A stretch of DNA of 64,000 nucleotides from NCBI RefSeq assembly GCF_007859855.1, contig NZ_SJPK01000006.1, positions 153,963-217,962 of the forward strand, in the 5' to 3' direction. The notes beneath the pieces were generated by a model, which was given only the letters and a program-made list of their open reading frames with translations, was not told where the DNA came from and ran no database searches. This DNA comes from Allorhodopirellula solitaria. GTDB taxonomy: Bacteria; Planctomycetota; Planctomycetia; Pirellulales; Pirellulaceae. Position numbers and translations under genes: made by a program. Of this stretch, positions 57,501-64,000 are shown in pieces (within the stretch, counting starts at the first letter, position 1; each line of letters starts with the position of its first letter).

Positions 57501-57987
57501 AGGATCCTCCTGCGGCGGGTTCATCGCGGGATCGCAGCCGCTCGTGGAACTGCTCCGGTACACCGCTCCAGGCTTCGTATTCAGCGTAGGCATGCCACCG
57601 GCGCAAGTCGCAGCCTCCATCGCCTCCCTCGAAGTGCTCCAGCGGGAACCGCAGCGTGTCGAGCGACTGCGACGCAATAGCCGCTTGTTCCTAACGCTCT
57701 GCCAGACCGCGGGGCTCGATACCGGCGATAGCGGCGGCACCCCCGTTGTCCCCGTCATCACAGGCAACTCGCTCGTCGCCCTGCGGCTGAGCAATCGACT
57801 GAAGAAAGACGCGATCAACGTCCAACCGATCCTCTATCCTGCCGTTGACGAATCCGCCGCCCGCTTGCGGTTCTTCATCACGAGTGAACACACCGAAGAG
57901 CAGATTCGATTCACCGTCGACCGCACTCAACACCACCTTCAAGAACTCCAAGAAGCCTCGCCGGCGACCCTAGCCGAGACCGGCTGA
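54508..57987 (+). CDS. Fatty-acyl-AMP ligase / acyl carrier protein / alpha-oxoamine synthase fusion
   Basis: 1159 residues from a TTG (ATG at 54547 possible). Residues 1-580 are an adenylating domain of FAAL type: [19 protein letters not shown] (about 181), 'FNGAEPI', '[37 protein letters not shown]'. Residues 610-700 are an acyl carrier protein with the phosphopantetheine serine at 654 ([11 protein letters not shown]). Residues 760-1150 are a PLP-dependent alpha-oxoamine synthase with '[16 protein letters not shown]', '[18 protein letters not shown]' and the PLP lysine 997 in [11 protein letters not shown]. One polypeptide thus could activate a fatty acid, load it on the carrier and condense it with an amino acid, as in sphingolipid or biotin-like chemistry. 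The product is unknown. Confidence 0.9.
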   Translation: [1159 protein letters not shown]

Positions 57988-58160
57988 GCAATGAAGAGGG
58001 CTGTCGATTTATTGAGCCGAGACGCGTGATCAATAAGCGGCGATACTAGCGAAAGCTTTTCTGTGATGGACGAGGCGACACTCATTACTCCCGCGTTCCG
58101 ATGGTGGCTACGGACCACTCTCGCAAGCCACGCTATTGAAAAATACATGATGCGACGCCC

Positions 58161-58733
58161 ATGAGCCCCGCCAACCCATACGAACCGCCGACGCCCGTGT
58201 CACGCCCGGACGACGATGCTGCGATTGGTAGCGCCGACACGATCACGGCGACGTACCTGTTCACGGCCGACCACCTGCTTGAAACGCTCAGCCGCTATCG
58301 TTCACAGCATCTCGGGCGGCGCATCTGGACGTGGTTCCGATTCGCGATAGCGATCATGCTTCTGGCGGCTGCTCTGGTGGGGCTGTTCGTTCCACAGTAC
58401 ATCGCCTCTGCGGTCATGTTCGCCATGGCGGTATTCATGTTTTTCCCGCACAAGATCGACAACTTCTTTGCACGGCGCAACTTTCGACGATCGCCCTACT
58501 GCAACACCGAGCACACCATGCGATTCTCTGACCAGGGGCTGGAGTCGAGTTCCGATGTCCAGGAATCGACCCTCAAGTGGGGTGCCTTTTCGCAAGCCGT
58601 GATCTTCCCCGACGGTATACTCATCTTCCAGGGCCCGAAGATGGTTCACTGGATCCCCGACGACTCACTCCAACGCAGCAGTGATGCCGAGAGACTTCGT
58701 GAACTTGTGACATCCAAGCTACCGACGAACTAG
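58161..58733 (+). CDS. YcxB-like membrane protein
   Basis: 190 residues. An N-terminal region 'TATYLFTADHLLETLSRYRSQHLGR' precedes two hydrophobic helices (FAIAIMLLAAALVGLF; IASAVMFAMAVFMFF) and a C-terminal domain ('HTMRFSDQGLESSSDVQESTLKWGAFSQAVIFPDGILIF') that follows the YcxB-like pattern, including the WxxFxx..xxxxGxxI block. Role unknown. Confidence 0.75.
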   Translation: MSPANPYEPPTPVSRPDDDAAIGSADTITATYLFTADHLLETLSRYRSQHLGRRIWTWFRFAIAIMLLAAALVGLFVPQYIASAVMFAMAVFMFFPHKIDNFFARRNFRRSPYCNTEHTMRFSDQGLESSSDVQESTLKWGAFSQAVIFPDGILIFQGPKMVHWIPDDSLQRSSDAERLRELVTSKLPTN

Positions 58734-58764
58734 AGTGACTATCGAACCTCACTGATTGCCATCC

Positions 58765-59697
58765 TCATCGATTCCAGGTTTCAGAAATTCGATTGAGAAA
58801 CACTCGGCGGATTGCGTCGTAGCCCCGATCATTCGGGTCTTCAATATTATCGTAGAACCAATAGTGTGGATCGGTTGCGTCATAGTGGCTCCGCCAAAAC
58901 TGGCGGCAGTGGGAACCGTGTCCTAAAAATATCTCATGCAACCCCACAACATGCACCGTGCCGCGTCGCGACGCCGCATCGTGAATGACATCGTTGTAGC
59001 GGGCATGGATCTGGAGACCATCGGGCCAATCAGGCAGGAAGATACTGGGTGCGTCCCCGACTCCATCGGTTGGATCGTAGATGTCGCCAATGTAGATCTC
59101 GCACCCTCCGGGGAACCGGGAGTGAAGTTCATCGAGGATGGTTTCCAGTCTTGCTGCAAAGTTCTCTATCCACGGTTCAGCTTGTTCAAGCGTCGCTCCA
59201 TACATCGCACCCTCGACGGGCGGTCGCCGACCGTAAGAGTGAATCAGATCGTTCCCGCCTGTCGTTAACACAACCAAACCAAACACGTCGTCATCGTACG
59301 TCGGGATCTGCGATTGCAACGTCTGCAAATGCTCAATGGAAGTGGAGCCAGAGACTGCAAAGTTCTCAGCAGTCAAGTTTGGCAGGACCGCAGACAAGCA
59401 CTTTCCTTGCATGTCGGCGTACTCGTCCGCTGGATTGTCCTGCAATCGGGCAAAATAGGTATGGCTCGATGATTTCGCCCCCAAGCCACGCGTCACGCTA
59501 TCGCCCATCCCCAGCAGCAAGACCGGCCGTTCGCTCCAGACATGCTCAAAACGAGTCGCCGACACTTTCGGTCCCGCAGGGCCTTCGCCAACCGGACGTC
59601 TCAGAAAAAACTCAATGTACGCTGGTACTGCAATCACAATGCACACACCGAAGATCAATAGCCAACGTCGACTGCGGACGGGAGACAGGGGACTCAT
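58765..59697 (-). CDS. SGNH/GDSL-family hydrolase, membrane-anchored
   Basis: 310 residues. An N-terminal anchor (WLLIFGVCIVIAVPAYIEFFL) is followed by block I LGMGDSVTRGLGAKS with the catalytic Ser, block II 'ENFAVSGSTSIEHL' and block III 'VVLTTGGNDLIHS' with the conserved Asn. A DPH in 'YDATDPHYWFYD' near residue 285 is a plausible source of the acid and His. Such enzymes remove acyl or acetyl groups from lipids, peptidoglycan or polysaccharides. Substrate unknown. Confidence 0.88.
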   Translation of the reverse strand: MSPLSPVRSRRWLLIFGVCIVIAVPAYIEFFLRRPVGEGPAGPKVSATRFEHVWSERPVLLLGMGDSVTRGLGAKSSSHTYFARLQDNPADEYADMQGKCLSAVLPNLTAENFAVSGSTSIEHLQTLQSQIPTYDDDVFGLVVLTTGGNDLIHSYGRRPPVEGAMYGATLEQAEPWIENFAARLETILDELHSRFPGGCEIYIGDIYDPTDGVGDAPSIFLPDWPDGLQIHARYNDVIHDAASRRGTVHVVGLHEIFLGHGSHCRQFWRSHYDATDPHYWFYDNIEDPNDRGYDAIRRVFLNRISETWNR

Positions 59698-59737
59698 GGC
59701 GTTCGGATTCTCAGTTGGAGTTGCACGCTGAGTATCG

Positions 59738-60202
59738 TCAACGGCGCGAATAGATCATGCGTGCCTGGGCCAATTCATCCATGGCGGCTTGCTCGCGTTT
59801 TTGTTCTCGCTGCTGGTGCGTGGCAGCTTGTTTCTCACGTAAGCGTTCAAAGCGTTTGACCTCGGCTTCGGCCTCAACGAGGCAGCGTCGTTGCTGCTCG
59901 AGTTCGACATCGAGCTGTTTGCGATTCGACCGAAGCGAGTCTTGCTCTTGGGCGAGTTGTCCGTCGTAGCGGGCTTCGTGTTGGAGTCGGTCCAGCCTGA
60001 CGGGGGGCGCGCTGTCGACACTCCCAGCCAAGTGATGGGCTGTCTCCTGGCGTAATGTGTCGCGTTGTTGCTGCAGTCGATCAATTTGATCATTGAACTG
60101 GTCGATCGCGGCGCGTATCTTGCCGAGCTCACGACTCACCTCGTCCCGTCGACGCCGGTGCAGGGTGAGTAGCGAGTCGAAGCGAAAGTGGAAGGGCGGC
60201 AT
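59738..60202 (-). CDS. fliJ: Flagellar export chaperone FliJ
   Basis: 154 residues, nearly all alpha-helical coiled coil with a basic N-terminus (MPPFHFRFDSLLTLHRRRRDE), the family's LLxxxxxxxE pattern, and heptads through 'QFNDQIDRLQQQRDTLRQ' and 'LERxREKQ'. FliJ escorts substrates and works with FliI and FliH at the export gate. It follows fliI by 33 bases in the same cluster, which supports a call that by sequence alone would be weak. Confidence 0.85.
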   Translation of the reverse strand: MPPFHFRFDSLLTLHRRRRDEVSRELGKIRAAIDQFNDQIDRLQQQRDTLRQETAHHLAGSVDSAPPVRLDRLQHEARYDGQLAQEQDSLRSNRKQLDVELEQQRRCLVEAEAEVKRFERLREKQAATHQQREQKREQAAMDELAQARMIYSRR

Positions 60203-60235
60203 GGAGACTTACATGGGAAGTGCGGGCGGCGTCCA

Positions 60236-61597
60236 TCAGGACTGAGGTGCTTCAGAATCTACCTGGACGAGATCCATGACCGCCTGCTGCGTTTGATTGA
60301 GCGGTGTCTGCTCGTCACTGGGTTGGCGAAGCAAATCATTGATGGGGTCCCGCATCGCGATCGCTGCGTCGATTCGAGGATCGGTGCCGGGATGATAGGC
60401 ACCGATCGAGATGAGATCTTCGCTGTTCTCGTACTGCACCATGTTCTGGCGAATTTTCAGGACGGCCTCGTTGACTCGTTCGTCCACCAAATGATTTTGC
60501 AATCGACTGACACTCTGAGGGATATCGATAGGCGGAAAGTGCCCTTGCTGGGCTAACTTGCGGTTCAACACGATGTGCCCATCGAGCAACCCACGAATGG
60601 CATCGGCAATCGGTTCGTTCTGATCGTCACCCTCGACGAGAACGGTATAGAACGCGGTGATCGATCCCCGGTCGGTGCGCCCCGCTCGTTCCACCAACTG
60701 CGGTAGCAGATTGAAAACGCTCGGCGGATACCCGCGTGTGGTAGGCGGTTCGCCCGCGGCCAGCCCGAGTTCGCGCTGAGCCATGGCGAATCTCGTCACG
60801 CTATCGACGAGCAGCAAGACGTTATGCCCTTCGTCGCGAAACTGTTCCGCGATGCTGGTGGCGGTCCAAGCGGCCGAGAGGCGTTGTGCGGCTGGCTTGT
60901 CACTGGTGGCGACCACCACCACGCTTTTCTCTAAACCCTCGGGGCCGAGGGTGCGTTGGATAAACTCTCCCACTTCACGGCCTCGCTCGCCGACCATCGC
61001 GATCACGATGCGATCCGCGTTGGTGCCCCGGGTCAGCATCCCGAGCAGGGTGCTCTTACCGACGCCGGAGCCTGAAAAAATGCCCAAGCGTTGACCAACA
61101 CCGCAGGTCAACAGCCCATCGATTGCCCGCACGCCGGTCTGCAGGGGTTGGTCGATGGGCGGGCGATCGAGTGAATCGGGGGCGGCTTGGCGTGTTTCGA
61201 CCCGGACGAGGTCATTGCTCAGCGGGCGGCCGTCAATCGGGCGGCCGAAGGCGTCGATCACCCGCCCGCAGAGAGAGTCGCCGACTCGCAGTGGCATCGC
61301 ATGGGAACGCAGTTCGACTCGATCACCCGCGGCCAATCTGGTGATCGCTTCCATGGGGGCGAGAATCGGTTGAGTTCGCTCGAACCCAATCACCCGCGCC
61401 AACGAGGCGGGAGCGTCGAGCGGTTGCAATTCACAGATCGCGCCGAGCGGTGCCGTCATGCCTTGCACGGTGATCGCGTCACCGGTTACTGACGCGACGC
61501 GGCCGTGGACCCGAAACATGCTCATTTGTTGCAGCGATAAGGCTGTGGCCTTTCGATCGGGCAACCTCGGTGGCGAGAGGGCGGGAACGCGCATCAT
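60236..61597 (-). CDS. fliI: Flagellar export ATPase FliI
   Basis: 453 residues. It is the ATPase of the flagellar type III export apparatus. Walker A GIFSGSGVGKSTLLGML, 'VIAMVGERGREVGEF', Walker B 'NVLLLVDSVTRFAMAQRELGLAAGEPPTTRGYPPSVF', all typical of the F1/V1-beta-like family. The two ATGs at 61595 and 61592 overlap the fliH stop as ATGA. The N-terminal beta-barrel domain is also visible (VHGRVASVTGDAITVQGM). Confidence 0.96.
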   Translation of the reverse strand: MMRVPALSPPRLPDRKATALSLQQMSMFRVHGRVASVTGDAITVQGMTAPLGAICELQPLDAPASLARVIGFERTQPILAPMEAITRLAAGDRVELRSHAMPLRVGDSLCGRVIDAFGRPIDGRPLSNDLVRVETRQAAPDSLDRPPIDQPLQTGVRAIDGLLTCGVGQRLGIFSGSGVGKSTLLGMLTRGTNADRIVIAMVGERGREVGEFIQRTLGPEGLEKSVVVVATSDKPAAQRLSAAWTATSIAEQFRDEGHNVLLLVDSVTRFAMAQRELGLAAGEPPTTRGYPPSVFNLLPQLVERAGRTDRGSITAFYTVLVEGDDQNEPIADAIRGLLDGHIVLNRKLAQQGHFPPIDIPQSVSRLQNHLVDERVNEAVLKIRQNMVQYENSEDLISIGAYHPGTDPRIDAAIAMRDPINDLLRQPSDEQTPLNQTQQAVMDLVQVDSEAPQS

Positions 61598-62451
61598 TGC
61601 AGTTGCTCGCGTAAACGTTTCAACTGAGCGTCGAGCCCAGCGTGGATCTCACCGCCGTCATGACGCACGATCACATCGCCGATGCAAAGCGTCTCGTCCG
61701 CGATGATGGCAGATTGCTCGGGGAGGTCCGCGTGGGCAATCAGCTCTGTTAACGCAGGACCAAGCTGAGCTCGCGTTTCGGGATGGACCGCGAGCGTCAA
61801 TCGCTGCGCCGAGCGGGTGCTGTGCAAAGCCTCACGCGCCCAGCGCACGATCAGGTGCCCGACCGCATCTGGGGCGGACTCGGCAGGGTTTGCGACTCGA
61901 TCGCGGCTCCCGTCTGCGAAACCGAGCTGGGATCGGGTCAACCTCTCTGCGGCCCCGATGGCGGTATCCGCGAGAGTGTCTGCATATTGGCGCATCCAAG
62001 CATCGTATTGCCCTTTCATCTGCACGACCGCGGTGTGCAGCGACTCAACATGCATTTTAGCTTTCTCTTCGGCACGGCGATCGACTTGGCTCTCGATGGT
62101 GGCTTCGGCGACACGTTGCCCCTCGGCGTACCCAGCCGCATGAGCGTTGGCTTTGATCTCTTCGGCTTGCTCTCTCGCCTGCTCGAGCATTTGCTCGACT
62201 TGCTGCTGGCAACGCTCGATTTGTTCGCGTCCCTGAGCAGCGAGATCGGACAGATTGAACTCGGTCGCGCGATGGGAATCGCCAGCCCCCGCTTCGCTGC
62301 CCCGTGACGTTGTCTTGATGATCCGAGCCGAGGCACTGCGTTCGGACACACCGCCTTTGGATGGCTGATCGCTGGCGTTTTCACGCGTCGAGCGACTGCT
62401 CGTGCTTGTGCTCGAAGCTTTCGCTGCAAAAGATTGAAAGATACCAGCCAT
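61594..62451 (-). CDS. fliH: Flagellar export regulator FliH
   Basis: 285 residues from the ATG at 62451 (MAGIFQSF); a GTG at 62493 overlapping the fliG stop (GTGA) would add 14. FliH binds FliI and holds it in check. The N-terminal 80 residues are Ser/Thr/Lys-rich, then a long helix with GxxxG-like repeats (EQAREQAEEIKANAHAAGYAEGQRVAEATIE) and a C-terminal domain ('TLAVHPETRAQLGPALTELIAHADLP', 'IGDVIVRHDGGEIHAGLDAQLKRL') as in FliH/HrpE. Placement between fliG and fliI confirms it. Confidence 0.88.
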   Translation of the reverse strand: MAGIFQSFAAKASSTSTSSRSTRENASDQPSKGGVSERSASARIIKTTSRGSEAGAGDSHRATEFNLSDLAAQGREQIERCQQQVEQMLEQAREQAEEIKANAHAAGYAEGQRVAEATIESQVDRRAEEKAKMHVESLHTAVVQMKGQYDAWMRQYADTLADTAIGAAERLTRSQLGFADGSRDRVANPAESAPDAVGHLIVRWAREALHSTRSAQRLTLAVHPETRAQLGPALTELIAHADLPEQSAIIADETLCIGDVIVRHDGGEIHAGLDAQLKRLREQLQ

Positions 62452-62489
62452 GAGAGGAGTTGCTGAGAGGGGACGCGGAGGGTATGGGT

Positions 62490-63614
62490 TCACATCGCGG
62501 CGGCGACGTGGCGACGATTCAAGGCGGCCGTTTCAGCGGACTCGGTGGCAGAGCCGGTCGCACCGACTGGACGCGACTGTCCAGCCACGCGGGCTGCCGC
62601 AGCCACCTCGACCTTCGCTCGGTCTATCTCACGGATCTCCAGACTACCGACGGACATCAAATGCTGCCGCACCTGGTTGGCTTGCGAACGCGGCAAACAG
62701 GCAATTGCCGCATCGGCAACGGTGCTGGGTAAACCGCAGAGCGCCAGGATCGCGGTCCGCGTGTCGACGCGACCCAAAGATTCGCAGAGCTTAGCGGGCG
62801 ACAAACGCATCAGCTCCTCGTGCGTTTGTTCGACCGACGGTTCGGGCACCGGGGTGACCTCCTCGCGGAGCGGTTCGGACCGTTGGGGAACCTGCTGATC
62901 CCGCTGCCCTGCGGTTGTGGAATCGCTCTCATGGTACGAGCGGGTCGGTTTCGAGGTGGCGGGCATCTCGGCAAGGATGGCTTGCAACCGCGAGGACGCT
63001 GCCGCCGACGATTGGTGTTGGTATCGAGCATCCGCGCGGAAATTGGCATCACCGCGAGGCAGCGCCACACCGCCAGCGTCGGATAAGGACGGACTTCCTG
63101 CAGCGGGAATCAACCGATCGACTCGGCTGCGGAAGCTATGGGCGAGCTCACTGAGCATCTCGTCGGGGACATCGGGCAAGCGACCGATCCGCATCAGCAG
63201 GTCTTGGCGTTGGCTCTCGCCGAGTCGCGGTAGCAGTGCTGCTGCTCGCGCGGGAGGAAGATGGGCGAGCACGACGGTTTGGGTTTGAGGGTGCTCATCG
63301 CGAAGGAGGCTTAGCAAACCATCGTCGCCAATTCCCTCGAGAAAATCGAAAGGGGATGATTTGGCGGCCGCCTGTTGAGCCGCCCCTTGTCGCAGCGAAG
63401 CGGAAAATGATTCGATCGCGCGACGATGCTCGACCGGATCCACATCGACGAGCGTTTCCATCTCCCGCCGGACCCGTTGCTGGGTCTCGAGTGGGAGTTC
63501 ACTGAGCAGTTTGGCTGCCGTTCTCTCCGGGAGGTCCCGCAATACAATCGCCACTCGCCGCAGCGACGCTGCGCGTCGCGATCCGAGTTCAGCATGGGCA
63601 GCGATCGACGGCAA
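62490..63614 (-). CDS. fliG: Flagellar motor switch protein FliG (divergent)
   Basis: 374 residues from a TTG at 63614 with GGAG 9 bases upstream; the open frame continues upstream but looks non-conserved. FliG couples the flagellar MS-ring to torque generation. N-terminal 'RRVAIVLRDLPERTAAKLLSELP', the middle domain EHPQTQTVVLAHLPPARAAALLPRL, and the C-terminal armadillo-type block 'LGRVDTRTAILALCGLP...VRQHLMSVGSLEIREIDRAKVEV'. An 80-residue polar insertion lies between middle and C-terminal domains. It is the first visible gene of fliG-fliH-fliI-fliJ. A MITE copy lies about 135 bases upstream of the start. Confidence 0.85.
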   Translation of the reverse strand: MPSIAAHAELGSRRAASLRRVAIVLRDLPERTAAKLLSELPLETQQRVRREMETLVDVDPVEHRRAIESFSASLRQGAAQQAAAKSSPFDFLEGIGDDGLLSLLRDEHPQTQTVVLAHLPPARAAALLPRLGESQRQDLLMRIGRLPDVPDEMLSELAHSFRSRVDRLIPAAGSPSLSDAGGVALPRGDANFRADARYQHQSSAAASSRLQAILAEMPATSKPTRSYHESDSTTAGQRDQQVPQRSEPLREEVTPVPEPSVEQTHEELMRLSPAKLCESLGRVDTRTAILALCGLPSTVADAAIACLPRSQANQVRQHLMSVGSLEIREIDRAKVEVAAAARVAGQSRPVGATGSATESAETAALNRRHVAAAM

Positions 63615-63749
63615 GGTAGGCAGCTCCGGCGTGAAGCAGGGAAACGAGTCAGAAAGAAGATTATTTCTGCATTCTTCCCTACTTCTACTCAAGTTGCCGG
63701 GTTGGCGCAAAGACTGAAATCGAACCAGTGGTCTGTCACGACTTATTCT

Positions 63750-64000
63750 GGCTCATCCGAGGGAAGCGTGGGCCCGAGGTTTTCAAGGCATGGCTCCCGT
63801 ATCGAAGGATTTATTTGTGGGATGTGATTATCAATGTTAGACTGGCACTGCCGGGAGAAACGGAGCCGAGCTCTGCAGAGGTGCTGGCTTGGCAAGGGAT
63901 ATCTCGGTCGCCAGCGTTTCCCTGCAAAAACGGTACGCCAATGGTGTTGTCGGTCCCTGGCGAGCGTTTGTTCGTCAGGGACGCATTTTTGAACGATCAT
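63750..64000. mobile_element. Second copy of the MITE, truncated by the window end
   Basis: The sequence from GGCTCATCCGAGGGAAGCG to the window end aligns with 47088-47338 at high identity, with only a few substitutions over about 250 bases. The right inverted arm falls outside the window. It lies just upstream of fliG in the same orientation as the first copy. Confidence 0.9.

Overview
The window reads as chromosomal DNA of a planctomycete of the Pirellulaceae, close to Rhodopirellula. The grounds are a secreted giant protein with an N-terminal LEARRLLT-type motif and a C-terminal dockerin, a PEP-CTERM protein, a planctomycete-style kinase N-terminus, a remnant of the ISAzo13 ('Rhodopirellula transposase') family, and small genes widely spaced on both strands. 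No similarity search was run. Assignments come from motifs read in the translations.

Layout. 1-4 kb: a cut-off four-helix-bundle (23S rRNA intervening-sequence) protein, a lipoprotein, a zinc-ribbon membrane protein, a Gfo/Idh/MocA oxidoreductase and a secreted protein with one CxxCH haem site. 4.2-7.5 kb (minus strand): a probable operon of asd, a P-II signal protein and two coupled zinc-ribbon membrane proteins. 7.6-18.5 kb: an HTH regulator, a large membrane protein with a (GEGQQ)n tract, a multi-pass membrane protein, an A-type Fe-S carrier and a degenerate kinase-like membrane protein. 18.6-28.7 kb: glgA, a galT-like gene, queA, a coiled-coil/small membrane protein pair, ispG overlapping a GT4 glycosyltransferase, and a PPK2 kinase.

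28.9-31 kb holds tRNA-Ser(GCT), a clear intrinsic terminator and tRNA-Lys(TTT), then repeat-rich DNA with a REP-like double hairpin and a broken REP-associated tyrosine transposase. 31.1-41.9 kb is a surface-protein locus: a DUF4864-like membrane protein, an ECF sigma factor, its zinc-binding anti-sigma factor, a roughly 2500-residue repetitive beta-helix protein with two LamG-like inserts and a dockerin, and a PEP-CTERM protein. 42.4-43.3 kb is a junction of two unrelated broken transposases.

43.5-58 kb: small proteins, cytidine deaminase, an HtrA-type protease, a 318-bp MITE-like element with matching inverted ends and an 8-bp target duplication, an ABC-F ATPase, 2-oxoglutarate dehydrogenase E1, a Cu/Zn superoxide dismutase lacking its usual disulfide cysteines, a Trm112-like protein, a secreted protein, and a single-chain fatty-acyl-AMP ligase/acyl carrier protein/alpha-oxoamine synthase. 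58.1-63.6 kb: a YcxB-like protein, an SGNH hydrolase and the flagellar export genes fliG-fliH-fliI-fliJ. A second copy of the MITE begins just upstream of fliG and runs off the end.

The most unusual items are the fused acyl-loading/condensing enzyme, the MITE with its mapped boundaries, and the sigma/anti-sigma/giant-adhesin locus.
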